From the NCBI GenBank assembly GCA_037954325.1, contig JBBMNZ010000035.1:6643501-6707500 (forward strand): a stretch of 64,000 bases of DNA, written 5' to 3'. The position numbers and the translations under genes were made by a program. The first letter of the stretch is position 1. Each line of letters opens with the position of its first letter. The notes beneath the pieces were generated by a model, which searched no databases, was not told the origin of the DNA, and was given only the letters and a program-made list of their open reading frames with translations. This document shows, piece by piece, positions 38,411 to 50,430 of the stretch. Origin of the DNA: Fistularia commersonii (taxonomy: Eukaryota; Chordata; Actinopteri; Syngnathiformes; Fistulariidae).

Positions 38411-39179
38411 CAAAAAAAAGCTCCTTTGCCACAACAGGCTTGCTCAGAAGTGCACGTATGAATAGCTAATTCCTTTGAATTATGCTTTATCCTGAATAAA
38501 ACAATTTTACGGACCTGTAAGTAAGTAGTAAAAACATGTTGTATATTCGTTACACCTGCACAAGTTGGACACAGCTCTGAACAAAGAGTCAGGGTATTGC
38601 ACTGAAAGTTAAACGAGCAGACCTTCTACAGCCGTAGCAGGTATCCATCACACTCCTGAGGCAAAGCTGGCTTTTCAACCGCACCGCATGAATACTGCAC
38701 TCTTGGAAGCCATTTCGCAGCAACGTGATGCAAAAGCGTATCCGTGCAACTAATGTACAGCCATTGTCTAGTGTGGTCTGTGATGCGTGTAATTTAAAAC
38801 AAATTTTCATGGCTAATACAATCACCCAGGGTATTATAAAGCATCCAACACTAATTAAACCTCATACATGTTTTTAGCACTAATAGCTAGCCCTGTTTTA
38901 AGCTTGTAAGCAAATAGATATTGTAACATTTCTTCATCAATCTAATGTGCCTTTGTAAAGTGTTCTCTGTGCCGAATGTTTTTCCATTTCTTTTTCCAGA
39001 AATCTGAATATGTAAGTTCTGAACAAGAGGTCCAGTATTAGGTCTGTGAAACTCTATTAATATTAATGTTGATAATGAGATTGGCTTCTTAGAATTTAAA
39101 ATTATAGACCGGAGAGATAGGCCACTGATGTTTAAAGATATTTGAGGATGACTCACACATACATACACATATATTTATA
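38411..39179. other. unannotated DNA
   Basis: No gene or repeat recognised. Open frames at 38589-38825 (-) and 38887-39168 (-) are without domains. Confidence 0.4.
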
Positions 39180-39712
39180 TGAGGCGAAGAAACGTTCAAG
39201 CAGGTTGGAATTATTGGAGAAATGTTGCAGGGGTGTGAAAAAAGTGTCATACAGAGTGAAAGGAAAAGTATTTTGGATAACTGGTAAGACCAGCATTGCT
39301 CTATGGTCTAAAGATGGTGCCATTGAGGAAAAGACTGGAAGCAGAGCTGGAGATAAAAAGGGATAAAAATGTTGAAGTTCTGTTTGGGAGAGAAAACGAT
39401 GGATATGATCAGGAATGAGTCCTTCAGAGGGACGTCACATGTTAGATGTTTTGGAGATAAGGTCAGAGAGGCTAGACTGAGATGGTTTGGTCCTGTGCAG
39501 AGGAGGATAGTGAATGTATATGAAGAAGGATGCTGAGATTGGAACTACAAGTCAGGAGGCGCAGATGAAGGCCAAAGTGAAGATTTATGGATATAGTGAA
39601 AGAGCACATGAAGTAAATTGGTGTGAGAGAAGAGGATACAGAAAACGGGGTTAAATGAAGGAGGTCGATTCGCTGTTGCGACCCCTGATGGAAAGAAGAC
39701 AGAAAGAACGTG
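39180..39712 (+). mobile_element. RTE-type LINE, 5'-truncated and heavily decayed
   Basis: Aligns by eye to 5345-5880. It starts with the AAKKRSSRLELLEK-type region (cf. 5350-5385), then AGATGTTTTGGAGATAAGGT CAGAGAGGCTAGACTGAGAT GGTTTGGTCC (about 39438-39487), and closes with CTGTTGCGACCCCTGATGG and an AGAAAGAAC remnant. Many indels and stops show it is older than 28975-29248. Confidence 0.8.
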
Positions 39713-39775
39713 TAAATATATATATGCAGAGAGAGAGATTAGTGAGGTCATATTACTCTTGTACAATCATTCATT

Positions 39776-39992
39776 CATTCAGCAATTCCTTATCTATACT
39801 CTTTATCCTGGGGTTGCTGGAGTGCTGGACCCAGCGGCCATTAGGCAAGAGGCAGGGTTCTACCTGGACTTCTCCTTAGTTGATTGCAGGACCGAAATCC
39901 CTCTCTTATTCACACATCTGGGCAATTTAGGGTCCTTAATAAACCATTGAACTATTTGCTGTCAGAGGAGAGCGCGAACTAAATCACCACCA
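39776..39992 (-). repeat. SINE family A, minus-strand copy, 5' part eroded
   Basis: The plus strand shows TTTATCCTGGGGTTGCTGGA GTGCTGG (about 39801), GCAAGAGGCAGGGTTCTACC (about 39843) and GGGCAATTTAGGGTCCTTAA (about 39921), the complement of the tail-to-middle part of the family. The core is missing, and traces of the head may occur to about 39990. Confidence 0.6.
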
Positions 39993-41356
39993 TCCAATGA
40001 TATACATGTGTACAATTTCCGTATAACACCCCGGTTTGTGTGAGTGAGAGAGTTTTAAAGTTGTTTCGTGTTTTATTTTTTATTTATTATTTACAGCTGA
40101 AAGAGGTAACAAACTTCAGGAAGCTCAGAAAAAGAAACACAAAATGATTCAAAAAATTCCGTGCAAGACCGAGATCAAGGGGAAACAAAAAAAGGGTAAG
40201 AAACTACCTTAGAGTCCATGTGGTGTACAGGTTCTCGAATGCGAGCTAGTTGTGTCATGTTCTTCAGGAGCCCTGTCTATTGCTTGAAACCACTCCCTCA
40301 GTTCTTTATCTCTAGTACGCTTCAAGTGAGGGAGAATTGCAGAGCCATCACATAAATGATAAATAGCTCAGTATTGGAGAACTTTAACAGAACATCTGAC
40401 AACCCCCCGAGGTTGAAGGACTGATAACTCTGGCGCATACGCTTGACCCGAGCCTCCACACTTTGCATATAAGCATTAAAAAGAAATCCACCACATGAAA
40501 ACCAGAGGACTTCGAGAGATTAAATTGTTTCTGCCAGAGCAGAGAAGCGCGTCGGCCTCTAAAACATCCGGATCAGCAAAACTTGAGGGCACAAAGAAGA
40601 AGCAAGTGATGCAAAGAGAACAAACCCGGGAAATTTTTCAAGAGAGCCACAAGTGAAAAGACAGGCTGTCTGAAATAGAAGCAGTTGAGGCAAAGCTTAA
40701 ATGCCACGTGCAGTGTCCTGCAGCACAAGGAGAGACGGATTCCCTTATAGAGAGGGAGGTGGATAAGGTTAACTTTCCTCAGGTCAGCCATTTAGAGTAA
40801 ACTTACCTGTCCCCCCTCACCCCTCCCATGCACCCTCCAAGACGCTGATCAGCAGAGGTAGCAATATCACGACCTACAAAAGGTCAACACGGAAGTCCGC
40901 TTCAAATTACTCTCTTTCCGAAGTAGTACAATCACACATAATCATTTCTAATACTTGTCTGTATATCATGCAGTGTTTTGATAAATATTCCACAATGATT
41001 TTTTGCCACTTAGACTCTACTTTTACCATACTAAGTTGTCTTTTCCATGGTTTACTTGTCAATAAGGACGAAATCCTTTAAGGGAAATGCTATTGAAAAA
41101 AAACACTGCATAGTTAATTTATTAATGGTTGAAGAGTACTGGGAAAACTATGGCAACGAGGACTCGAGTGTCACCCTGCGGTGCTTTGAGCTTGAATGTC
41201 CACCTGAGTTCGATGTACCTTCATCATCCTCTCCTTCCTCCATGTCTTTGCCTTCATTTCTCTCTCTATTGACCCTCTCCGTATTCACCCTCAGTCTCCA
41301 CCTGCTATTCAGTTGACTGTCATTCTTCGTGCATTTTTCTTCAGCCTGTTTTAAAG
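39993..41356. other. unannotated DNA
   Basis: No gene or named repeat. The open frame at 41047-41316 includes YWENYGNEDSSVTLRCFELE but has no convincing splice frame and ends in a Ser/Leu low-complexity stretch. Confidence 0.4.
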
Positions 41357-41630
41357 GCTGCAAGTGGCTGCAAATGTCCACCTGACCTCACAGCTAGAAG
41401 GCACCTAGTTTGATTCGCGACGGTGGGCCTTTCTATGTGGGGTTTGCATTTTCTTCCCATGTCTTCATGGGATTCCTCCTGCTGTCCAAGAACATTCAGT
41501 CTGTTCATTGAAGAACCCGCATTGCCGAGATGTGTGAGTGGTGGGATCTCCATATGTGGCTCTGTAATTGACTGACTTGTGGTCTGGAATGAATCGTGCC
41601 TCTTGGCCGATGACAACTCGCTTCAGTTCT
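41357..41630 (+). repeat. SINE family A, diverged copy
   Basis: A head with CTCACAGCTAGAAGGCACCT (about 41388) and GTTTGATTCGCGA (about 41408), a core CTTTCTATGTGGGGTTTGCA (about 41429), and a decayed tail with CTCTGTAATTGACTGACTTG. The usual length is shortened. Confidence 0.7.
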
Positions 41631-43611
41631 TTTCACCAAGTATTTTCAGAAGCATTCAGGCATTGCAAAACTACATGCACACCTTTTGATATTCTGACCT
41701 TATTTATTAGTATTTATTAATATAATCAACCTCTACTGGACATGAAGAAGTTCAGCCCAGGCTATGCACTTCAGGTAATGCACTATATATGATTTGCGAT
41801 CCTTTATTTTTACAACAAATGTTTAATGAAGGACAAAGGAGTTGAGCCCCAGCGCAGAGACTTAGTTGCTGGCTAGTTCTCATTATTCGGACACCAGAAC
41901 ATAAATTTACTATGATGTGGCACTGATGAGAGCTGCCTTTTTTTTTTTTTTTTTTTTACTTTACATTATCTCCTCCTCGTGCCTGGAATTCTATCCAGCA
42001 AGGGATACATCCAAAGGATGTCTTCTGATAACACCGATGCTTTCAAAGATTTTTTTTCTCATAATTTACTTCAAGTTTGGAGAGAGTAGATCTTTATAAT
42101 GAATGCTTTTAACTTTTTTATTTTCCTCCCATTCTAAAGTCGTATTTAATTGAATGCAGGAAACATCGTTGTAGTCGAAGGGCAATTGTAAAAACAATTT
42201 TGTTTTGATGAAAAGCCATGTTTTACCCCATAAGATGTTTAAACCTAATAGTGTGAAGTTAAAGGTTGCGGATTTACCTGTTCGAACAGGAACCCCCCCC
42301 CCCCCCGCCTCATTATAGGAGCACGCTATTAAAAATCACACCTCTCCGGTTTGTCACAGCAGGATCTCAAGGACCTACAGGTGCTACCGGATTGACTCCA
42401 GCTGGGTCTCATTTACATGTGAAATGCAATCAGGCACCTAACAAACCTGATTTTGACCTGTGATCGCTCTCGGAGTAGCTGAGATGCCAATCATATGCTT
42501 CCATTCATTATTTTGATTCTCAAATAGTGATTTATGCATGGATTTTCTATCAAATCAGGCAGAACGTATCTGTCTCGTGTGTGTGTGTTATTGGGAGTGT
42601 GTATACGTTTCCCCCTATGTGTTGATGTTTGTGCAGGTACAACCTTTTGTAGATAAATTGTGGTTCGAATGGATGAGGTTTTGACAGAACACTTCTTGAA
42701 AGCACACTGAAAAAGGAAGCTCCCCAAGGGCAAGAAACGTGTTGAGTGTGTTTTGCATTGCTTGTGTTTTTTTGTGTGTGTGTGTGTGTTTTGTGTGTCT
42801 GTGTGTGCATTTCCTGTGTTTATCTCTCACCAAGCCCAGGGACATCAGTGATGCCACCACTGTCCCAGTTTCTCACATCCCTCTTAAAAACATGTTGATT
42901 CAGACAAACCCCTTTTTTCCTCCAATGCTTCTCCCCCCACTTTTGCCTTCCTCTCCCGTGGGATGGGCTTAAGGAGTTATACGACCAAAGCAGATGTTCA
43001 TCAACTCAAAGGCAGGGTGTTTCATTTTGCCATTTTTTTTTTTTTTTTTCATTCACTTTATTGCCCCAAAACAACTTAAAAAAATCAGGAGGCGTCTTAG
43101 TAAAGAAAATAGCTTGAGAATATTTCCTTGTTCCACTCATTATTCACTCGACTCTATTCACTGAGCTGCGCAGCAAATGTGGACATTGCATGAGGTAGCT
43201 ACTTTTGAGGCTAATTCTAATTGGAAATGAACAAAACTCCAAGCCTATTTTGGTTATCAACCAACCCAGGAGGGGTTGCTGCAGCCAGATTCTTCGCTGC
43301 ATATGTTAGTGTGCGGAAAAGAAAGAAAATCAACAAAAAAATAATCAAACTGAATCAGTGAGCTGTTACACTGAGCCAAAAACATTTACCATATAAATTA
43401 TTTTGTCATCAAAAAGGACAATCACAAGAGAGGAGAGGATATGCAGAACATCCAAAAGCTATATGGAGGCTAGTTTTGGATGTTCCATGTCCATGTCCAA
43501 TACTGAGCACAGATGGTGATGTATGATTTAACCCTGAAATGAAAATGTATCAGATTTACATACTTTTGTGTTAGCTGTTGATGGAGTGCTAGATGATTTT
43601 TTTTTTTTTTT
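41631..43611. other. unannotated DNA with microsatellites
   Basis: Contains poly(T) at 41938-41957, a C-run at 42291-42306, short (GT)n at 42773-42790 and poly(T) at 43032-43050. The open frame 42266-42463 holds GSQGPTGATGLTPAG, a short Gly-X-Y-like run with no convincing splice sites around it. Confidence 0.4.
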
Positions 43612-43712
43612 TTTTTTCTGGTGGGACCTTTTCTGCGTTGAGTTGTTCTCCCCGTATCTGCATGGAGTTCCTTGGGTTCTACGGTGTCCTCCCACTGTTA
43701 AACATGCAAAAA
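43612..43712 (+). repeat. SINE family A core fragment
   Basis: CCTTTTCTGCGTTGAGTTGT TCTCCCCGTATCTGCATGG is a degraded match to the core of the family, followed by GTGTCCTCCCACTGTTAAAC ATGC. It begins after a poly(T) run (43596-43617) and ends in a short A-run. Confidence 0.6.
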
Positions 43713-44689
43713 AAAAAAACATGTTTGCGGTTCATTGGAGCCCCTGCATTGCTCCCATAATTATCAAAAGTTATTCAGAAATAGATATAGATGGGTTTAT
43801 TCTCAAAGTCAACAATGTTGTTTTCTGTTTGTTTTCAAGTAATTTTAGCAATTTTAGTGATTTGATATCATAAAATGACCAGAACAGTCATCTTTCAAAT
43901 TATAACCTCAATATCTTTCAAAAATGACAATGGGCCGACATGTGCAAAACCAAAAATTTACAAATAAATTGATGATATCCAGAATTTATACATGCCTATG
44001 AGTGAAGGATAAGCTGTGTAGATAATAACTGCCAAAAACTAGATACATTTACTAAAGTTGTAACATGCAGAACTTTTTTCAGCATAGTTAGATTTGTCTT
44101 TACTGTCGCTGCGTATTCTCAATAAGCCAGTTCTTTGAGATCAGTCCTTTTCTCTGCAGCATAGTTTGCACACGTGTGTGTGTGTGTGCGCAATGTGTAC
44201 ACTCATGTGCACTCATGCACGGATGTAGTCTCATGCATCTTTGGGTACTAATGTGACTCACAACCCAGAGGGAGCAAAACAAGGCTACCTCAAGCATTAG
44301 TTTGATGCATTGAAAAAAAGATGCAGATTAGGCAATTGTGGGTGTGTATGGGTCTCTCTTAGGCTGCTAGGGAGTGAGTGTGTATGTGTGTGTGTGTGCA
44401 CATGTGTGTTTGTTTGCCCCTCTGTGACTGTATGTGCGGCGACATGCTTATGTGCGCATTCTTGTGCTCAGGTCGGTGTGTCTATTCCCGCAGGCGCTGC
44501 TGCACATTGCTGATCAAACAAATGTGTCCATCAGCAAGAGCCTCCAGGCCTTAAGCTATGACTAATCGACAGAATAGAGAGAAGAGTGTGCGCTTGAATG
44601 TATGTGATGCGTGTTGAGACATATGAAAGAGTAAAGTTATGGTAAAAAACAACTGAGGAACTCTGTGATTTGGAGAAGACTGAACTAAA

Positions 44690-44886
44690 TGAATTCTTGT
44701 CGAAATTTTCTCGTCTGGGACTTTACTTGAATTTCTTCACTTGAATATGCTCCAACCCTCATCCGAGAGCCTTCTTCGCCTATGGGGGGTTTCCGATTAT
44801 AACAGCAAAGGTTTTGGGCGGGTCTAGGTTATGGTGGCTTGTTATGTACTGGTAAATGGAAGAGTTGATCATCATAAACTAGGTCC
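44690..44886 (-). mobile_element. Penelope-like element, inverted 3'-region copy
   Basis: Its reverse complement (GACCTAGTTTATGATGATCA ACTC then CATAACCTAGACCCGCC and AATCGGAAACCCCCCATAGG) aligns with 47534-47635 (GACCTAGTTTCTGCTGATCA ACTC, CATAACCTAGACACGCC, ATTCGGAAACTCCCCACAGG). It lies head-to-head with the coding remnant that follows. An inverted partial copy ahead of the element is a known arrangement for Penelope-like elements. Confidence 0.82.
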
Positions 44887-44930
44887 AATGGCGTTGCTAT
44901 GCTAATGGAGGTGTCGTTTGTTGACATACC

Positions 44931-45420
44931 GTACCATACCATATGGTAAAACTCCGAAGGGTGTTCAACAAACACCATATACCGATACATTTCAAACCCC
45001 ACAACACCCTGAGACTGAAACCGATGCGTCCCAAGGTGAAAAAAAAAAAAAAAAAACAGAGGCAAAAGGTAGAAAATGTTACTTGCGCTGAAGATTATAA
45101 TGACCTATACACCGGAGAGACCAAATAACCTCTGCACAAACGGATGGCCCAACAGAGGAGAGCCGCCACTTCCGGATGGGACTCTGTGGTCCACCTACAC
45201 CTGAAGGACAAGGGCCTTTCTTTTGAAGACAGTAATGTCCGCATTCTGTCCAGAGAAGACAGAAGGTTCAAAAGAGGGGCCAAAGAAGCCATCCTTGTCA
45301 AAACAGAAAAAAACATCTCTGAACAGAGGAGGGGACCTCAGACACAACCTTTCACAAACATGTAACCTCTTACTGGGATCGATACCAAGATGGATTTGCG
45401 AATACGGACAAGGCCCAACA
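44931..45420 (+). pseudogene. Penelope-like element C-terminus with GIY-YIG endonuclease remnant
   Basis: The frame at 44943 gives VKLRRVFNKHHIPIHFKP and NTLRLKPMRPK, the linker after the RT in Penelope-like elements. It is disrupted at an A-run (45039-45056). DLYTGETK (about 45105-45128) is the YIG part of the GIY-YIG nuclease with Ile replaced by Thr, followed by an in-frame stop. It continues with MAQQRRAATSGWDSVVHLHL (45144 on) and GLSFEDSNVRILSREDRRFK RGAKEAILVK. After a frameshift near 45300, SLNRGGDLRHNLS is seen in the frame from 45223. The RT body and catalytic Glu/Arg context are absent or damaged, so it is dead. Confidence 0.85.
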
Positions 45421-45535
45421 ACCCGGAAATATTCCCCACCAGAACCAGCTCCCAGGAACTTCCACATGAGCCTCAGGTCATGTGATCCAATGGGTCCAAT
45501 GTACTGTGATCCAATGTTCCTTTGTTGAGCTCTAC
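45421..45535 (+). mobile_element. Penelope-like element, 3' region start
   Basis: CCCGGAAATATTCCCCACCA through CATGAGCCTCAGGTCATGTG ATCCAATGG parallels the 47285-47420 segment of the second copy (CTGAGCTTCGGTCCATGCGA TCC). The element stops at about 45535, before the part found inverted at 44690-44886. Confidence 0.65.
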
Positions 45536-46744
45536 GTCACATCCTGGCTTGATGGAAAATCTATTATAGTTTTAAACAACAATACCCTTGTAGAATAAGA
45601 TACTACTTTATTGCCTTCGCAAATGTATCCATAAATATTTACATGGCTCGCCTCCTGCACCTATACATAAGTGGCTGAATCATAAAAGGAAAAGGAAATG
45701 CTCAATACCACTTATTTTTCAAGTAAACTTACCAGGTTGTTCTGGATCTATTTTTGGGTCTATTTGTTCATATCTTCACAAACACATAAGTGAGATACAT
45801 GCATGCGTGCGTGTGTGTGTGTTTGTGTCTTTGGCAAACTGGCCAATTGCTATCTGTAAACATGTTTTATGACTCACTTTTAAGGCTCTGTGACGACCAG
45901 ACATTGGGAACTAGACGTTGCGATAAACAGAGTAATACACTGAGATGGACTGTTTGCTGGTCTACATGTACTTAACATCTGTCTCCATCAATGAACATTA
46001 AGTTAAATTACATTTATTCAAAAAAAACATCCCCACAAAATATTGATGGCTAGCCCCTAATAGCCACAATGATATATATTTTTTATTTATTCAGAATGGA
46101 TTGGAAATGATCATTGAATGTGATGTCTATAGTGGTTTTTATTGTTGACCGGTCCTTGCAGTTTTCAGCGCTTAATCATTGCGCTTGTTATTTCCTCTTT
46201 TTTTATCGCTTTTGACAAGAATTCTAACACCAAAGACTATCAGACACAGTCAGGTACCAGCTGTTGAAGAAGGCAGGGGAAATAATGAGTGTTTTATGGT
46301 AAGGCAAAGATTTCTTTACTTTGGTTGGAAACTCTTTGGCAACATGAGGATCTGAGAACAGGAGTACATTGTGTCCTTGTTGAAACCTTGGCAGCAGAGT
46401 TGTGAATGAGCTGGAGTTGTCTGACTGCTCTCTCAGACAGATCTTTGAACAGTCAGCTGCGATACTTCCCTCTGCGTGGTTGCTATGCAAATGATTTCCA
46501 TATACATGTGTTTCTCTAGATCAGGTTTTTGGGTTTTTGACATCAAGCATCAGATCCTTGTGATGTTTCAATGTGGCAGAAATGGTGCGGTGTGCTGGCA
46601 CGAAGTCGTTCCAACAATGACGGCGTGAGTCAGAAGGTAACCCCGGTGTTTTAAGCTTGACCCGTCATCGGATAATTAGAAAACATTTTTGAACAAACAG
46701 CTCTGCTGAGTCCCTTGAACAGCAACAAGTTTCTGAAAGGTCAG
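45536..46744. other. unannotated DNA
   Basis: Contains a short (GT)n at 45805-45822. Open frame 46224-46490 (-) has no domain. No named repeat. Confidence 0.4.
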
Positions 46745-47010
46745 AACAGCGGCGTCGCTGCCCATCTTCCGCCGTGATCTGAAAATGTACCTCTTCGCCC
46801 CACTAATCGCACTTAGTCCCCCCCCCCACAAAAAAAAAAATCCAGAAGAAATTAATGTATGTATGTATATGGTTTTGAGATGGTTATTTGGCAGAGTGGT
46901 GACATCTGAAGAACGACTACTGGTACTTTGTATTTTCGGTTTTTGAATTGCAATTTTTGTAAGTCGCTTTGGATAAAAGCGTCTGCTAAATGACTGTAAT
47001 GTAATGAATC
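46745..47010 (+). mobile_element. L2-like LINE (or L2-mobilised SINE) 3' end
   Basis: Ends with TTGTAAGTCGCTTTGGATAA AAGCGTCTGCTAAATGACTG and (TGTAA)n (46956-47007), the classic fish L2-type 3' tail. Upstream, TTCCGCCGTGATCTGAAAAT GTACCTCTTC reads FRRDLKMYLF, the last residues of an L2-type ORF2. A C-run and A-run (46819-46841) interrupts it. Confidence 0.82.
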
Positions 47011-47204
47011 AGCAATACACAGACTGGGACGTAAAATGAAGATTTTCTGGAATTAAGATTGCAAAACTTCATAATTTCACGGACCCCCCCCGACAACCAA
47101 TCAGAAACGTGTTCTTTAAGTTTGTATTTAACTTACTAAAAGAAGACGAGCAATAGCCGAGCTAAAATCCCTAACTGAGACTGTAAGCAACATGCATTTA
47201 AAAT

Positions 47205-47760
47205 AGTAAACCGTCCGAACAGAGGAAGAGTCCTTAGCACAACCTTTCACCCCCAAACAACTCCATACAGGGATCAATACGAAGACTGAAAACACATGAA
47301 CCAGGCCCATCTGCAACCTCCAAACAACCCCAAAGGATCCAAAACCATAGCCGGCTTTCCGTCACTTCTACCTGAGCTTCGGTCCATGCGATCCATCAGG
47401 TTTCGTTCCTTTGATTCACATTCTGAGAAGTTTGTCTTCACCTTTTCATATTTTAATCCAGGTAAATCCCCAAAAGTTTTACCTTTGTCTCCACCTAATG
47501 ACACCCCCATTAGTACAACAACTCCCCCTTCGACCTAGTTTCTGCTGATCAACTCTCCAATTTGCATAATAAGCCATCATAACCTAGACACGCCAACAAC
47601 TTTTGCAGTTTTATTCGGAAACTCCCCACAGGCCATAGATGAAGAACCCACTCGGAGGTGAAAAAAAAAAATCAAATCCAGTTACCACGACAAGAGGAGC
47701 TTCACAAGAATTCACCATGACCTGGATGACTGAGAACCTCCACAGACATGTTAGCAACAT
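47205..47760 (+). mobile_element. Penelope-like element, second copy: C-terminal tail and 3' region
   Basis: CCGAACAGAGGAAGAGTCC and ACAACCTTTCACCC (about 47215-47252) align with 45318-45358 of the first copy, giving a trace of the NRGGxLRxxLS motif. The 3' region then runs through CTGAGCTTCGGTCCATG (about 47373) and the 47534-47640 segment that is inverted at 44690-44886, to the terminal CTGGATGACTGAGAACCTCC ACAGACATG (about 47722-47750). The coding body is absent. The tail motif is shared with 22188-22214. Confidence 0.8.
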
Positions 47761-49305
47761 AGTTATCGCAGACAGAGTCAGGAGGGAAAGCTTATAAATT
47801 ACATACATTGTAAACTAATCAAAATGTTTGTTTCTTCAACGAGGGGAACGGAGATATGCCTTCAGTTACAACTCCATTGAATCAATTGACTGTTTAGATG
47901 TAAATCAATACCAGGTTTTGTTCTCTCAAATGCCACCCCAGCGGCATTTACAGCGGATTGAGTAAATAAATACACAAAAACATAATTCAAGCCGATAGGT
48001 GCGCACAAATCTTCTGAATTCGATGAGTGTGCTGCTTTTTTTTTTTTTTTTTTTTTTTAATCAGATCAGTGTTCAGTGTTCTGGAAACAGAAGAAGTCAA
48101 TTTATAAGAGAGCATTTCAACAGGAAACTGAAAACGCGACATTGAGTGAATTATAATGTGGGGTTGGTGGGAAGGAAGCCTTACAAACTTTATCAGGAAT
48201 TTAGATGTATCTTCAACTTGTTCTGTTCCTGTTATTATGTTATTCTTTTTCTGCTTTAAAAAAAAGAAAAAGATACTAAAAAAGACAAGAGTGAAGATCT
48301 AATCAATGCACTCTGTTTCCCGCCATCTGACCTCGCACTTGTTATAAAGTTTTTTTTTTTTTTTTTTTAATGAGCTCATAGAATAATACCAATATAAATA
48401 TTACATGTTGTGCACTCCTGCCGGGTAAGAGGCTGAGAGGACGTCTATAAATTTCAATCCACAAAAGTTTCATTCAGTAGTAGTCTGGCGTTTGTTACGT
48501 GCACCGGAGTAGGTAAGGGAAAGTCTTAAATTAAGATGGAAAGTGTAGACAGAGTGAAGACGAACGGAGGTGGAGTGGGCGTCAGAAAAAGAGGATCAGA
48601 GTCTTGCTGAGAGAGAAGTATCGAACACTGGTGAGAGGCGGGAAGGTATCAGTTAAAGTGCTCCGCAAATTGGACAGACATACACTTGGCAACTGTCTGC
48701 AAAAGTGCGGCCTGAGAGAGAAAGGACGGAGGGCGTTGGCTGTAAAATGTGTACCGGGGGTGTAAAGATGCCTGTCGCCAGGAGCACAGCTTCAGAATGA
48801 GGGCTCATTATAAAGCCGGCAGTGCCGGAGAGAAAAATAATGGACCATGTGGAAAAGGGATCAGATATCAGTTCGGATTTAAATGCAGTGTTGATGCATT
48901 CATCTCTTTACCCGTGTGTGACTTTTGGTCTGCCTCTCAGTCAGTCCGCAGAGGCCACTTTATCTTACTTTTTTTCTTCGGCTGAGACTTGAAATAGTGC
49001 TTGGGGTCATAAACTCCAGAAATAGATTGTATAATAATGCGCAAGGTATATTCTATAATGCAGTTACCGGCATACACTCTGTATGGAAAAAGGTTCTCAT
49101 GGTTAAATGACGAAATGAAATAGATAGTAACCAAGGATCAGGTGACATTGTACAACGCTGCAATTTTCAGAGCTGCAGTTTGTTTGACACTGGCTGATTT
49201 TTCCAATTCATGTCTTATTACAAACAAAGTGTTTTACAAGAGATGGAACAAAGATGGTGAGAGAGACAAATTACTTTTTGCATTGTTGATCCAGCAATAT
49301 TCCAA

Positions 49306-49337
<32 letters not shown>

Positions 49338-50337
49338 TTGTTGAATGCTTCATTGATTCTTAAAAGAAATGTGTGTTCCAAAGGGATGCTCTCTTGGTCC
49401 TCTGTCACCCCCCTCCCCCCCCCCAGACACACACACACACGCACTAAAACACACACACACACACATATTTCTACAACAGACAAATACATGCGTTTCGCAA
49501 AAGCAGCGTTTTCAAAATCTGAGGGCCACTGAGGCTTTTCGGATATAACCACATTCACAGGTGATAACATTCTCTGTCTCTCTCTCTCACAAATATACAC
49601 ACACAGACACACAAACACGCAAACAGAGGCAACAAAAGGGCCAACAACATATTTACTCACTGGCCTTGGTCCTGAATCAGCAAGATGATACTTACAGACA
49701 TCTCCACTATGGTTAAAAATGTTCTATTTACTACATATCCTAAGACAAATGCTTACACACCCATGCAGAGGAAACACACAAACACACACACACATACATT
49801 TGAGGTTGCAAAATGAAACTGTTATTTTCTTTGTGGCTGACCATTTCAGCATCTAACCCTAAAATTAGAGATGTCAGGTCACTGAAAGTCCTGCCCTCTC
49901 TCCAAAATACCCTTCTGAAACATGTCGTAAAGTCCTCACAAGTATAGCTGAAAAACCACACAAAACAAACACATCCTTTTGGGAGCAAATATATCATTGA
50001 GCTGGCATTTTATTTCAGTGTAGTTTTTTTCTTTTTTTTTTTTTTCTTTTTTTCACCATTACCAGTCTGCATCTATTCGATGATTCATTCCCTAAATGGT
50101 GTTAACAATTGTTGACCTGTACAAGACAATCTAAATGCATTTTAACTCTTCTCCTTACTTGCCCTACAAGAAACAATGTGATTATTGATACAGTGGTACA
50201 CATAAAATGTTATACTGGTGCCAGATTACACAAAAAGTAGAATAAAATAAAATATATATATAAAATTAGTTTTAAATGTTATAATGGTTTTGAATTTCCC
50301 CATTCATTATTTGTAAGGTAAGAAGGAGAAGATGAGC
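47761..50337. other. unannotated DNA with simple repeats
   Basis: Holds poly(T) at 48034-48058 and 48351-48369, (GT)n at 49309-49331, a C-run plus (CA)n at 49406-49463, and (CA)n near 49778-49796. A GC-richer block at 48500-48830 has a 76-codon stop-to-stop frame (48535-48765) without ATG or domain. Confidence 0.4.
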
Positions 50338-50430
50338 ACACAACACAGAAAGGCCCCCCTGTCTGAATCAGATCGGGATTTTCTTCCTTTGAGGCGAGAG
50401 GGCTAACTACTGCACCAAAGTGCCATGAAA
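50338..50430 (-). repeat. SINE family A 5'-head fragment
   Basis: The complement reads TTCATGGCACTTTGGTGCAG TAGTTAGCCCTCTCGCCTCA then a degraded B box and GGGGGGCCTTTCTGTGTTG, the tRNA-like head of family A. The core and tail are absent. Confidence 0.6.

Noticed and set aside
42345..42400. Possible collagen-like exon (GSQGPTGATGLT)
   Set aside because: Only about four Gly-X-Y triplets, the periodicity fails afterwards, and there is no good donor at the expected position.
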